Shown here piece after piece: positions 12,453-25,022 of a DNA stretch of 64,000 nt; the stretch's first letter is position 1; every line of letters begins with the position of its first letter. The DNA comes from Cyathus striatus (taxonomy: Eukaryota > Basidiomycota > Agaricomycetes > Agaricales > Nidulariaceae). The notes below the pieces were generated by a model. It did no database searches, had not been told where the DNA came from, and saw only the letters and a list, made by a program, of their open reading frames with translations. The position numbers and the translations under genes are program-made. The stretch lies in assembly GCA_025738555.1 (NCBI GenBank), contig JAOVFP010000006.1, forward strand, positions 2,418,001-2,482,000, written 5' to 3'.

Positions 12453-13065
12453 AGCATAGCGCCACAATAGCTCCATGCGGCCGAATGTCGATGTCGTTGT
12501 GTTTAAGTCACGTGGTGAAGGGGCGCTTGAATAAGCCCAACACATCGCTCAAATGTCGTTCTCCACTCTCTGATTTTTTGTTTTTACGACGTGTATCACT
12601 CACATTGTTGTATCTGATATGATTATAGCGCGGAGCAAACATATAACTGCATGTTAGATATTCCGAAATCTATATATTACGTAATATGGACATTTAATGT
12701 TACCAGAAATGAACGCTGTCAAACCTTGTTCGGTTGTTTCAGCAAGCAAACAGTTTTTGAGAATCGAAATCCTGGCTGGCACGGCTCGGCAACCGTACGA
12801 TATCGAAACTTTGCGAAACTATATCATGAAGATTGAATAGTCTCTGTAAGAGTTTCATTCTGAAAACTTTATCAGTTTGGGCTCATTCTTATAGTAGAAA
12901 GCTTGAGGAGACGCTTGAACTTCCCAATGATCGAGCGGAAAGCTCCGGTATAGTCTGCACGGACTCTCAATTGCTCAGATTCCGGTTTCCGACTGTCAGC
13001 CTCCATTTACCAAATATATAATCTTATCCCCCTCCTGCCCTCTTTCTTTCTTCAATACCACCACC

Positions 13066-14088
13066 ATGCCTGTCCTCCCCCAATCTTATACCACCGTCAC
13101 CTATACCAACACTGATACCTTCTCCTCTCAACCGACACCCTCCTCCAATATACCAACAAGCGAGTCATCCCACGTTCGCATCTTCATCTTCGTAGGCGTC
13201 ATAGGAGGTTTATTCTTTGTGCTGTTCGTCGTCTCCCTCGTCGTTCGCTTAATCAAAAAGAAGAAGGTATCTAAGGGCAGCATTCTGCTGGTGGTAAGCC
13301 CAGAAGGGAGCGGAAGCAGCGTACGTGTCCTCGTCCCTCCTCGACCCCAGCGGCTGACACTTGCTCAACACCAGACAAGGTGCTTGATCTCTCCTGGCTC
13401 ATCGCACTTTCCGCCCTCGTCGACAAAGTCTATCACGAGCGCGTCTGTAACTCCCCGCAACTCTGTGTACGACATCAAGTCTCTCAAGGTCGTCGACACT
13501 CCAAAGAGCCTTGCAAGCCCTATCGAGATTCCTCTCCCCGTCACTCCGCCCACACCATCCCCTGCATCACTCCTTCCTTTGAAAGCCGACAAGGACATGT
13601 ACCAGATCCCCTTTGTCCCTGATCCAAGTGAGGCTGGCACCCCACCATCCGCCACCACCCAACGCCTCTGGACCGACGCAAAGCTCTCCCCCGTCAGAGG
13701 CTGCGTTCTACCTGATCCCGTGGTGGACTCTACAAATGACGAAGGAAAACCCGCGTCACAGTCAGAAGAGTGTACCTCAAGCTCGCCAACGAGGAATCTT
13801 TCAGATCTTCCGAGCTCGGGGTCGGATATTGGACTAGGATATACGTTTCATCAAGGTTCAAGTTCTTCTGGGTCGGATTCCCCTGCTGAGCTCTCGAGCA
13901 CCCCTCCGTCGTCTAGGGCACCCACTCCAGTGCCGAAGACACCAGTAAAGCTGTATTCTTTTAAGCCAACCAAGCTCTCATTACGAACCGTCCGCCTCTT
14001 GGCTACTCGCAAGCGTCACATCCCTCCACTTAGGTTCCCGAGTGCGGAGTTCGTTGTCAATGCTTCTGCTCCCGTTTGTTCTGTATAG
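13066..14088 (+). CDS. single-pass membrane protein with Ser/Pro-rich cytoplasmic tail
   Basis: The open frame gives 340 residues. A Ser/Thr-rich N-terminal segment of about 38 residues is followed by one strong membrane helix (about 40-64, rich in Val, Phe and Leu), then a basic stop-transfer run KKKK and a long Ser/Pro/Thr-rich low-complexity tail. There is no cleaved signal peptide, so type III/Ia topology is likely. A 54-nt GTACGT...CCAG segment with CTGAC branch site (13321-13374) is probably an intron. It is a multiple of three, so the frame stays open either way, giving 322 residues when removed. The same intron is visible in the decayed paralogue at 28026-29510. A TATA-like stretch and a CT-rich leader lie just upstream. 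Such proteins in Agaricomycetes are of unknown function, possibly cell-wall sensors. Confidence 0.7.
   Translation: MPVLPQSYTTVTYTNTDTFSSQPTPSSNIPTSESSHVRIFIFVGVIGGLFFVLFVVSLVVRLIKKKKVSKGSILLVVSPEGSGSSVRVLVPPRPQRLTLAQHQTRCLISPGSSHFPPSSTKSITSASVTPRNSVYDIKSLKVVDTPKSLASPIEIPLPVTPPTPSPASLLPLKADKDMYQIPFVPDPSEAGTPPSATTQRLWTDAKLSPVRGCVLPDPVVDSTNDEGKPASQSEECTSSSPTRNLSDLPSSGSDIGLGYTFHQGSSSSGSDSPAELSSTPPSSRAPTPVPKTPVKLYSFKPTKLSLRTVRLLATRKRHIPPLRFPSAEFVVNASAPVCSV
13321..13374 (+). other. probable 54-nt in-frame intron
   Basis: The segment has a GTACGT donor, a CTGAC branch-like site 20 nt before the acceptor and an AACACCAG acceptor. The paralogous remnant keeps GTGCGT, TTGACAC and CATCAG at the same places, so the homologous sequence was an intron in the ancestor. 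Retention adds 18 residues without changing frame. Confidence 0.65.
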
Positions 14089-14731
14089 TCGTAATGTTCT
14101 CTGCTGTCCTTGTTCGTCGGCGTTTAAGTTTATTGCTTTGGTGCTTTGGTGGAAGTGGTTCAATGTTATGCTCTTAGTCTCTTCGTGCATTTGGAAGTCT
14201 TGGATGTTTTGACTCGCTTTTGAATTTTCTGGTATATATAATGCTCTCGCTGTTTCTTATGTGGATTATGACTGTCTACTGTGTACTATACCCTACTTCC
14301 TATAGTCGTTATAATGATATGATCGCCTATTCAACTGTTCTTTACATTTCAATTTGCCTAGTTGCTATAAGGCTTGCCCAGACATGTTTCTCGCTTTTCC
14401 CTCCGACGTCCTCAGGAGCTCAGAACTGTGATGTCCATAAAATTGGACACATAATGGTATGTGAAACTGACTGGTTCATTACACGGGCTACGGCGGTGCC
14501 TATCAATTGAAAAAGAGATACCTAACGAAACCGATAAGAACTCAACGGACTGCGTTCCACCGCAACCACTTATAGATTTCATGCTACATTGACTGTACAT
14601 CGCTAATTACTGACGTGTCCATCGATATCTGACACATTTACACATCCTGTTCTCCCTTAGTAGCCGCTTAGTAGCATCGGCTCTGATCTGCTGCATTTAC
14701 TTGACACCGAAGTTTAAACCCTTGTAGATAA
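14089..14731. other. intergenic stretch between convergent genes
   Basis: This contains the 3' regions of the membrane protein gene and NLR gene 1. No further gene is supported. Confidence 0.5.
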
Positions 14732-17700
14732 CTATTTAAATGAGCGTACCGGAGTACATCGACGGGTATCTTTAGTAACCCAGTCATCATTATCTGTAGG
14801 AGCTCCTAAGACAGCACGTAGTCGGTTTAAATGTGCTTTCTGAGGATGTAAAACACGGGATTGACTAGAATCGACATTCCGTAAGCATATATCGATAAAT
14901 AACAGAATAAAAGATAAAAACTTACTGCTCCCTCCATGAAATGAAAGAATCTATACACCACTTAGAGACTTCAACAGCGCCCTCATCTTCTCCAACATAG
15001 AAGTCCCCTGAACGTTCTGGGTCTTTGAGGAATGTAGTAAAGGAGGGATGATACAGTCCGACCCTTTGATTGTCGTCGTGAAGATATACGATTGACCCAA
15101 GGTCACGTAATATCTGTACTCCTTCGCCTTCGTTAAGACCGAGAATGCCCTCAACTATTGGAACAGTGACATCCTTCCTTGCAACATAAAACTTCACCTT
15201 CGGAAGATGAGTAAGCGCTTTCAGCATCCTAAGGGCAACCGTGAGGTGCGGGTGTGCTGCTAGGATCATGTTAAATAGCTTATCAAATATCACAGACGGT
15301 GCCTCGATTTGTGTAGATGATGAATGTTTTTTATTCAACTGCTCAAGATGATGAAATGCCGTTACCACTCCATGACAAGCAATGAATCGGACAATAATTG
15401 AAGCACACATGAAGTCCCCTGCACATAATCTTAATATCAAGGATAATTTTCGCTCGGCATCCGTCTCTGTCATACCGACATGATGTGTCAGTCCGTTTTT
15501 CAGGTTAAACTTCATGTTTCTACTTTCATGAGATGAATTCCCCAAATATATACATTCTGAAACCCGTGTAGCATGAAGAGTTTTCACGAATTCCGAGTAT
15601 ATCATAGGACATGATATAAAAAACCTGAAAGGAACTGCATGCTTAATGATGCCACTTTCTAGAATAATTCGTATAAGCCTACAACACTCTTCATACTGAT
15701 CTGTATCTTCTGAAATATGAATAATAATTACTCTTGCACGTATTGCATGAGGAATTTTGGCAGCCTTCACTGGCTCCAAAATTAATTGCTGAAACTGAGC
15801 ATTCAGTAACTCTGGAAGACTCAGACTCTGATTAGTATAGTTTTCTGTGTACCTCCTCAGTTTATAAACTATGTCTTTAGACAATCCCGGGATATTTTTT
15901 GCAAGCTGACAAGCAATGGATGGAACCAGATTACAAATATATTGCAAGGCATCTCCACCACTGATGGTAAAGCTGGCTGCAAGGAATTGGTTAGTGGAAG
16001 TTTGTGGCACAACATTCTGTATTATATATTTTCGACCGTTTTCTGATTTTCCAAATAACCAGAGAATACTAGAAGATGGGTCAAATAATTTTGTCCAGCG
16101 AAGACATAGCTTTGAGCACTCTTCTAGTGTTCTTAGATTACATCTTAATTGTTGAGACTGTATTTCAGACACCTTATAACTTTTGAAATTCTTGTCCTCA
16201 AGCTGAATTATTTCTATATAACACAGTTAATAAAAATAATGATTAGAAAGTAATCTGCAATCACCAGTTAAATATGGATTGTTACTCATTGAATTGAGGA
16301 CTATATCGTCTAAATTATTGATTATCTCACCGCAATTAGCAAAGAGTTTAATTTCAGGAGCGTCAATGCGTAAATTTCCACCACTTAATTGTGTGCAGTC
16401 CATATTTTGAAAAACATCCACTCTGATTCCATGTGAGCCTATGCACTTAATAGAGATGTTTTTAATAACCAATTCATCACAGTTTTGAAATAAATTGATA
16501 TTTACTTTCTTTGACAGTAGTAAGTCTCTAGCACTAGTGCAATCAATGAGATTAATATCTAAATTCTCGAATGTACATCTTGTGGAATTCATGAACATAT
16601 CAATATCCAGTTCATGGACAGGTTCAAAATCACCTGTAATATCATTAAAGGTTGCACCTCTATTTAAATGTACATTAATATGCAAGTCATAGTAAACACC
16701 AGAATCATTATTGGACATAATACTCATATCACCCAGAAGACAGCCCAAGTTCATGTCCATGCCCTTGATTGTATTTCGTGTAGAATTGAGCAGTATTGAT
16801 GCACCTCCAATGAAATTGTGATTGTGAGTCTGGCTGAACAGTGGAATTTGCAAGTTATGATCAATTGAATGCACATGAATATTAACCTTTTCCAGATGAC
16901 AACTATCTACATTTCTGAAAACATCTAGAACATTTGTTACTCCAGTTCCTACATGAAAATGTGTGTTCTCCAATGTACAACGTGAGCAATTTGAGCATAT
17001 GGCCAGATCCCCACATTGGACATCAAAGTAGCATTGTAAAGATGATATTATTGAAGAATCTAAATTATTAAAAATGTCTGCTGACCCATAAGCATTATCA
17101 TCTCCAATAACAAACTTCTCCTCAAAGTCCTTGCCTTGAAGAATGAATTTCTCAAAGTTCCCAAACATGCTCATATGATGAGAAGTTGGCATAGTTACAA
17201 TTTCAATGAAATATTTTACTTGTGGGTTCACCTGCACATTTGACTGAATTATTGATTGAAAAAACCAGTCAGAAACTTCATGTGCATTGTTTCCTACATA
17301 GAATTGCTGGGAGTAACCTTCATTCTGAAGAAAGTCCAAAGTAAGTAAAGTATGATAGAAAGTAATTTCACGCTCATCTATATTGATATTTATTAAAGAT
17401 CCTAGTCCCTTTAGAATAGATATGCATTCTCCTCTTCAAACCCAAGGATATCTCCAACTAGTGAGATTTTTGACCCCTTGTGATATTTGAAATATGGAAC
17501 CTTGTGAATATGTATGACAACCTTCAAGATGCACATAAGATTTTGATGATTTTCATAAGACATAAATGTTTGCCAATAAATTTTGTACAAAGCCTTAAAG
17601 GCATCAGTGCTTCCTTGATTCTGGAGCACTTCTTTCAGCCTTGTTGGGGGATGAAAATTACTGGCCTTAATGAAGTTCATTACAGTGGTAGCATAAATGA

Positions 17701-18703
17701 AAAATCCGTTTGATTGCTTTACAAGATGTTTGAGATCTTCTTTTGAAGGCCAAGTCATTGTACCTGGTGGTCGTCGATTAGGACGGATTTTAGAAAATTC
17801 AAATGTCAAATATTTTTCGATGTCATTGTAACCTTTGTATTTGTTGTAAATATCAACTTCGCACACCATAGAATTATATTTTAGTTTCAGGTTATAAATT
17901 TCATTTTCAATTGAATCATCATTTCGGCTTGTTATCAGAAAATTGATCCCAAGTGTGGATGCAGCTATTCCAACAAGCGATATAATTTTATCCCGCTCAT
18001 CTTCTTTTGTGCATTCATCCAAAGCATCAATAAAAATGATAACTCTTGAACGGATCCCAGGTGTAGTTGCCATAAGTGGTTTCTTTATCAACAAGTTAAA
18101 TTGATACTCCAAGGATTTACGTTGAAAAACTGTATCAGATTCGACGGCCTTTTCAATTTCTTTTTCAAGCTGTGGTATTTTTGTAGCAAGTTCATAAGCG
18201 ATCGTAGAAAAGAAGCTATTTGCAGTGTTCTGCATTTCTGTCTCATTTTCTCGCGAAAAGAAGAAGCTAGCGGACCACGATCCATTTTCTTCACATTCAT
18301 TCACCAAAGTTTGCATAATGGAGGATTTTCCATAGCCTGCTGGGCCAAGGATCCACATCAAACGATCATCCGAACCAGATTCCTTTGAAGTTACTTTTTC
18401 TTTCCAGTTCCGGATTTCCGATAAGATGTCTTCTCTCGTTCCTTCAGCGCATGTACTATGTCTATGAGATCCGGAGTTAACTGTGGCTGAAACACAGATT
18501 AGCTTTTGTAATATTTGCATTCCTAATCGCATTCCGTTGGATTTGTAAGTTGAAATAATAGGAATATGATGCATGCCTTTTTCTTTCGTGTTAAGATTAT
18601 ACTGATCTCTCCCAACTACATTGATTTCGCTGTTGTTCGCAGTTACATTGCTGCTGTTTGGAAAGGCCTGCGCGACAGACTGAGGTGTTGAGTGGCTTGC
18701 CAT
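14732..18703 (-). pseudogene. NLR gene 1: dual NACHT protein with one frameshift
   Basis: Exons 18703-16265, 16213-14926 and 14864-14732 are joined by introns of 51 and 61 nt. Their 3860 nt are one base short of a multiple of three. The missing base is near 17427-17430, where the frame changes exactly inside a segment aligned with NLR gene 2. The N-terminus holds NNSEINVVGRDQYN, then a canonical NACHT with Walker A GPAGYGKSS and Walker B IIFIDALDEC, a winged-helix-like region, a solenoid-like section with a single copy of the 83-residue repeat, and a second NACHT-like module whose P-loop reads GKSENGRKY and whose Walker B reads IIHISED. The start at 18703 is chosen by alignment with gene 2, not the upstream ATG. 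About 1286 residues if the shift is an assembly error; otherwise the product ends after the first NACHT. Confidence 0.75.
18523..18576 (-). other. former intron 1 of NLR gene 1, now in frame
   Basis: In NLR gene 2 the homologous position is a clear 62-nt GT-AG intron with a CTAAC branch site. Here the donor is GCATGC, the branch site is lost and the length is 54 nt, a multiple of three without stops. It may still be spliced as a GC-AG intron, or may have become coding. Confidence 0.6.
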
Positions 18704-18807
18704 AGTAGGTTTGAGTTTGTTAAGGTTGAAAAGAGGTTTGACACGGATAGAAGTATTGGGGTCCTTTAAACGAGCTGAGCATGGGTATTCTGACGTTCGT
18801 TCACACA

Positions 18808-18880
18808 TTATCACTAATCATAGATGATCATTGATTGCAAAATATCGTGCGGTGTAATAGGATAGAGGACGGATGGACCA
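18808..18880 (-). promoter_or_regulatory. conserved upstream block of NLR gene 1
   Basis: The segment around GATGATCATTGATT and CAAAATATCG, about 110-170 bp upstream of the start codon, recurs upstream of NLR gene 2 at 35030-35070 at similar distance. It is the only shared noncoding block and is probably part of the duplicated promoter. TGATCA is palindromic. Confidence 0.5.
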
Positions 18881-20358
18881 GATAGATGGATTAACGTAAC
18901 CGAGGTGTGACATAAATGTCAAAGACTTCTGTGATAGAAGAACCCGTTCATCTAACTTGACCAAAGCCCATTAAAACAGTAACACTTGATCATCAGACAG
19001 GTCAGGCTGACATCGAGAATGTCCATATGAGTGGGGGCGTGGCCTTCCATACATACGGATTGATTACGACAGGTTTGCAACGAGTTTAAGGTGAGGCGTA
19101 TATGATGTGAGAACATCTGTCGATTTTGTTCTTATGAAAAGTGAACGGAAGCGCTCCTAATAACTTTGAAGTTATCGATCCGAACGGAGCTAATGATAAT
19201 ACCGAATTCGCCATATATAATCGAGGTCATGGATGTGGGGTACATTCGCTTTTCTTGAACTATAGACGATATCCACAGAAAACAGAAAGAGAGGCACAGG
19301 AAATAGCGCTGTCATACGTAGTCGAAAACCTCGCATGAGTCGTGTTGATTCAACTTGAAGAGGAAAAAGGCAATCTGAGGAACGAGCACCGAGCCTCATA
19401 CATGATATCAGACACCGAACTCGCCTTTAAACCCTCTCCAATAATCGGATTGGAAAGGAATTCTAAAGACACCTTCGGTCTGTAGATATTAATTATATTG
19501 TGTTTTGTCGAGTATGTAACAGCACCTAACCTTTTCTATTGTATTCATCGTTTTGTTGTGCAAAATTTGTCGAAGATGTGTAGTAGGTACCATACAATGA
19601 AGTCAAAGTTGTTATCTCTACCCATTGGTGTGTCCAAGGTGTGTCAACTGGACGCGGAGTATTGCATGTTTGGCATCCGTGGCAGGCCTCAGTGCTTAGG
19701 AGTCCGGACTGAAAGGACACATAATACGATGCCATTCGTGGCTATGCAGTCTCGTCCAAGTCTCATCTTAGAATTTTCGAATGTGGCTGGAAGTAAGCCG
19801 GGGCTGTGGGTAAGAGCCAGTGTGAGACCGTAACTGAGCTGTCGAAAGGGTGCGGGGTGTAGCTGGGGTGTAGCAGATTTAGCAGCCGCAAGCAATACTT
19901 AGAGGACCTTTTCATCACTAAACCGGTGAAGAAATTGTATGTCCTTATGTTTCTCACGATCCGTGGCTAATATGATTTTGGATTATAAGCGATGATAATG
20001 GAATATGATTTGACATCAATATTATAGTGGTATCATACGTTGTAGACGACATTGCACCTGTCGCGTAATCTGTTGGCAATGCTCAAAGATTACTTATACT
20101 TCCTTGTACTTTGAAGGTGATGTGATGGATTAATTGTAAGTAGTTATCAACACGGTGCGATATTAGTCATTCATTACGAACAGTAAATGTACATTAGCAG
20201 TGACTTATAATCAATATACTATCTTCTACACGCCTTATAAGAATCTCAAGAGCTGCGTACAGGCCCTGCAAGTTATTCATAAGCAAATGAAACCAAAATT
20301 GATGACCATGTGACGACCATTAATAAAGACTACTGCTACTAAACTAGTATTAGTCACT
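18881..20358. other. intergenic stretch
   Basis: No convincing gene. The plus frame at 19141-19338 lacks an ATG and a domain. Frames between 19498 and 19957 overlap each other on both strands without splice structure. Part of this stretch may be the 3' flank of the Plavaka element, but I could not define its inverted repeat. Confidence 0.4.
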
Positions 20359-23300
20359 TCAAAGGCTTGCATATCCTGGATCAGAACCAGCTTCTTCCTC
20401 GTCCTCAGAGCCACCTTCGTTACTGGCGCATTCATCCGACATATCTTCTGACCCACTGCTACTGCCATTGTCAGACTCTTCATCAAGTAGCCCTTCAACA
20501 GGCTGTGTAGCATCGCCAACTTCATCCCTGTCAAAGTCTACAATGGGATCTGTATCTGTCTCCTGAAGCTCGTCGGACTCATTTTCATCATGTGCTAGGA
20601 CAGGAATAGTGTTCGAGAGGTGTCCAACGCCCCCACCGAAATGTCGTATCATCATATCCCTATCTGCAAATCTATTACAAATGCCAAATGTAAGTGAACA
20701 ATTTACAACCGTTGAAAATTGAGATATCTGACTTACATTCCAACGTAAAAATTTTCCCAATCACCTTCTTGATCTCTGTCTCGACCCAGCGACAAATCTT
20801 CGGGTAGAAGGTCTTTCGTACGCCCATTTGCAAAGGCTGGCATCAAATGGCATCCCCGCACTACGAGAGCGGGGTCAATGAACCCGAATGCGTAAGGGTC
20901 ATCCGATGGAACAAATCCTATTTTTGGCAGTTTACCGTGACTGAACCCAAATGAATAGCAATGTTCATCACCAAACCAACGTACCCAGAGAAATTGCATA
21001 CTGTTCGTTGAATATGTTTGTGCATCGGGGTGGTTACAAGAAATCTTAGCATGAAATATACCAAGAACCCTCGCATACCAGTATGCCTGAGGTGCACCAT
21101 CTTCAGGAGGGCAAACCATGATATCTGCATGATTACGTGGGTTAACAACATCTTGACCGCATCGGACATCGTAAGTGGTATAATTTATCCGGCATGTTTG
21201 AACTGAGTATATCTTGTTTCCGATGAAATGGACCAAGTTTCTATCTTCGCTAGTAAATTCGCCGTATGTATCACCATCAAATGAACGGTTCAGTAGCCTC
21301 CCGAGTATGTGTTCCTGAAGTTTTGGGATGAAGTTCTGGTTGTTAGGGTTCAGTCAAATGAATATTGACGTTCAATATGACAGAATCTCATACCTTAGTA
21401 GCAGGATCTCCGGCATGCTGTCTAACAAATTTGAATAAATCAACCGGATGATTCTGAGAGCTTGAGATCTGGTAATGAATGTCGTAATCATTTGCAGTAA
21501 GTTCATCAGCATCTCGTGTAACATTATTGAGAACAGTTCGTCGGTGTTCAGCCTTTTCTTTTCGACGATAATGCTTTGCAATTTGTCCTGGCGCATTCCG
21601 CTTGTTAGTTGAAGCATAATGACGCTTAACTGCCCTATGTGCTTGTTCTCCCTGTAACAAATTATTTGTAAGTAATCTGCTGGAAGTTCATCGCACTCAC
21701 AAGTTGTGTAGAATAGGAGTCTGTACACCCAAAGGTACGAATGGTATGCACGTAGTCACCTAGTGCGTGCCATTTGTACGTTGACAAGTTTAAGGTTCTC
21801 GGCTTCCTGGAAGATGAAGCAGGCAGGGATTCAGTACCATTTCCTGCACGTTGATTTGAAGCTTGTTTTCGACGACTCGAGCATCAGCTTCCTTAGGAAG
21901 CTCAAATGTAGTGAACTCGGCACATGTAAAATCTCTAAATTTGCGCATCAGTTGCCCAAATTCCTTCGTACATAGCTCCAAGTGACCAAGTGTAAAATCT
22001 GTATGAAGACGAAGCTTCGCAAATGAGTGCCATTCTGCAGTGCGATATAGAAGCTTCATTAGATGGCTATTATGCGGCTCATCTAGAAGACCTTCAAAAG
22101 CAGGTATGGCACACTATTATGTCAAGTATAAGCATTGATAATTGGTTTAACATTTAACTTATGTACCTGAAGCAAATCTTCGAAGTCTCGCGCCGCAAGC
22201 TTTTTCATTTCTGAGGCATTATTAGCGAAATGTCGAATGGTATCTTTTCCGAAAGTAGGAGTTTCACGAAAGCTAATAAGGTATGTTAGAACAAAGTTAG
22301 AACTGAGTATGATTTAAATATGACAATTACCGTTTGTCAAGGATAGCCACCAAACGACCATCAGGTGCAGCAGCATAAAGTAGACGAATAAGGTGTGTAA
22401 AAAGCCCCTTCCAAACGCCCAGCTCGAACTCATGCAGGAAGTCAACTACAAGCATTTTTGATACGTCAAAATTATCGCCTAGTCGATCCACAAAAGCATT
22501 CTAATACAAATAAGCAACCATCTTAATGACAAAAAGTGTAAGCTATACATACCACTGTAGGAACCGATGATGTTGGTTTTAACAAGGCATTTACAGCTGC
22601 TCCGCCAATTGGACGGGCCAGCTTGTAAATAAATTCACGGCTTCGTAGGACAATATCCATTAAAACCTTTCGACCATGACACAAACGGAACTTAATATCA
22701 TATACCAGTCCCATTAAGTCCAGCTTAACTTTGGAAACCAAACAACGAGGGCAAGGACAAAGCCCTTTGTCACGGATGGTAGCAAGAAGAACTCTATTGA
22801 AGGATATCATTAGAAATGTTATTAAGACGATAAAGAATAAAGAAATCACTTCTCTGGATAATCAGCTGAGTATGTAAAAATGCGAGGATAAACACGTCGC
22901 TCAATTCCATCGAAGCACATAATAACTATGCCATATTTACAAGCATGTATGAACTCGTCATCGAGTAATATGCGCCAAACAGCATGCATAAGCTCACGGC
23001 GGCAATGAGTGAGGATATCCTTCTTCTGTTTACTCCACTTCGCATGAAATGTTGCTAACAAGTCTTGTAAGGAATCGGATATGGATGGAATATAAGCAAC
23101 ATGGTGACATGCTCCTGAGCTTGGCTGCGGCGAGTATATTTGGAAAGGTTTCCAAAGAGCATATAAATTGGCCATAATTTCGCATTTCCAAAGTTTGTCA
23201 AGTGGGTGGCATCCGACCAGAACATAAGTGCAGCAACCACCTTTTCACGCTTACAATCAGGTTCGCTGGGTGGAACTGGAGCACGCTGTACTCTGTCATG

Positions 23301-24445
23301 CTCTTCAATAAATGCATCAGAGTCATAGAGCTCAGAATATAATCTCTGGTCGTTTTCAGCAGTTTGTGAAGTTTGGAAAAGCTTGTAAGGCGAAAAGTGG
23401 AATTTTGAGGCCAGTGGATCAGTAAAGGCTGCCCTGATAACACCAACAAGGCTTCGGTAGTGAAGTCCAGGAATCATAAAAGTGCGTGCCGGCACATCTT
23501 TATCACCAGAGGGAACTTCAATAGGCACACTAACTTCTGTAAAAGAATCGAGCAATGGTGACTTCTTATCCGCATTATCAATTCTTTGATTTTCACGACG
23601 AGCTGAGAAACCAGGAAGGTGTGATACATCGAAATCTGGGTGTAAAAGTACATCTTCCACTAGACGGTCCATTTCACCATCTGACTTCATAGTTCCTCCA
23701 CTGTTTTTCCAGTCCATAAGTAATGAAATACTTGTATTTTTGTGTACCGAATGTTCGTTTGGAATAGCAGGTGATATATTGACTGGTTGATTGATGCGAG
23801 ACGAAGAAAGCAAGTCATTAGATGTGACAAATGCATCTGGATCATGGGATGGTCGGTGAAGGTATTCACGCCATATGCCAAACGTATTCTTGAGTGTTCG
23901 TATGCGATCACGAACAATTAATATGACTCGCTGAATGACACTCGGATTTGGTTCTTGTACTAGAATAGACTGAGGTGGCTCAGGAAGAATGTCTCGGTAT
24001 CTCTGAGGCATATGTGTACCCCTGCCTATACGAGTGATGCGGATTGGGGAGATCGTGGACGAGGGACTAAGCCAGGAGGTGATGTCAATGGTGAATAAGA
24101 AATCTCTGGCAATGGTAGCGGAATTGATTCTGGAGCTTCTGAATCAATAGTCATCGCGCCAGATATTTCAGCTTCTGAATCTACCATCACTCTGAACTAG
24201 AAATCAAATAACTAAATAAACAGTATATAAAACATATTGAGTGTACTAACCTGTTCTTGAGACACCTGTGCTTTTCGATTCTTTATCTCAAGCTGTTTCT
24301 TCTTCTTCGATGCAGCTACAGATTGGCATAGAATATGTGCATGATCGGACGCTTTTCGAAACCCATCACATGATTTCTGATGAAGCTTGAGTGATTTGCT
24401 TGTCTCAAATCGTCCTGGGCAATGTGATGAACATTGAAATACCAT
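20359..24445 (-). pseudogene. Plavaka-type transposase gene, frameshifted
   Basis: The minus strand encodes, from 24445, an N-terminal zinc-finger-like segment (C..HC at about residue 5, H and C about 15 residues later), then a linker and the Plavaka core: RDRIRTLKNTFGIWREYL, FHFSPYKLF, CKREKVVAALMFWSDATHL, LWPIYMLFGNLSKYT, RVYPRIFTYSADYPEK, FLHEFELGVWKGLFTHL, LNLSTYKWHALGDYV, and an acidic Ser/Glu/Asp tail that stops at 20359. At least seven introns of about 50-60 nt separate the exons. Apparent one-base frameshifts lie near 24050, 23134 and 21845. These proteins belong to fungal DNA transposons placed near EnSpm/CACTA. The catalytic region looks complete otherwise, so the copy is fairly young or the shifts are assembly errors. 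Confidence 0.8.
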
Positions 24446-24636
24446 TAGTATTGTATATGCAACAGCAACGATACAAAGAGTGTGCGCATGGATATGGAAA
24501 GTACAGTGAGAGGCGTAAAAGCTAGCACCAGTACCCCTGTTCAATAACTTGGCTATGCTCCGGCATATGCCAGATTGGTAGTTGATGGCAGGATTTTCAC
24601 TTTGCGAACATACACGCAGATACAGATCACCCCAAT

Positions 24637-24872
24637 GCCGTTTCGTGAATCGTGCTTCAGGCGGTACAACTGTATGCTCCTCGATCACGTCCCAAGTGCA
24701 GACCTAATCTCCTCATTTTGCAGTCCTCTTACCGCTGCACTCGGTCTTCCCATCGCTTCCATCCAAACTCCGGGAACTGAGGGCACCGGAGGTATCTACC
24801 TATCCGCAGGCAATAACACCTACCTTCTAACCGCACGCCATGTTGTACTTCCACCTGAGCAGGAACCTAGCT
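24637..24872 (+). pseudogene. trypsin-like domain fragment
   Basis: One frame contains LTAALGLPIASIQTPGTEGT, then GGIYLSAGNNTYLLTARHVV, a pattern I recall from a large Agaricomycete protein family with a trypsin-like fold, where the His of ARHVV is the catalytic histidine. The frame ends soon afterwards, and no Asp or Ser motif follows. It is a fragment next to the 5' end of the Plavaka gene, maybe the original target of insertion. Recognition is by memory only. Confidence 0.45.
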
Positions 24873-25022
24873 AGAACTTCAGTCTATGACATACTAAACA
24901 TACCAGTTGAGATGGAGAATAGAATAACCATGATTATGGCGACGTATTTCGTCGGGTCATAGTTGTACAGAGAGTTAAGATCGGCGCCGCGAGCAAAAAG
25001 CGCGGCCTTGGTCATAGCCGTA

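Larger units (their letters stand above)
10517..12796. mobile_element. 2.28-kb element with ~160-bp terminal inverted repeats
   Basis: The left terminus begins ACGGTTGCCGAGCCGTGCC and about 160 bp from there reappear inverted at the right end (about 12640-12796) with roughly 85 percent identity and some indels. A direct 7-bp repeat ACGATAT flanks both ends (10510-10516 and 12797-12803). The interior has no transposase frame of its own and carries a second, nested hAT element at 11414-12452. Long inverted repeats with a 7-bp duplication could fit a Mutator-like or hAT-related nonautonomous element. The superfamily is not settled. Confidence 0.8.

Noticed and set aside
17411..17440. Programmed frameshifting in NLR gene 1
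   Set aside because: There is no slippery heptamer or downstream structure evident, and gene 2 encodes the same segment in one frame.
19141..19957. Protein-coding gene between NLR gene 1 and Plavaka
   Set aside because: Frames are short, overlap on both strands and lack start context, introns or domains.
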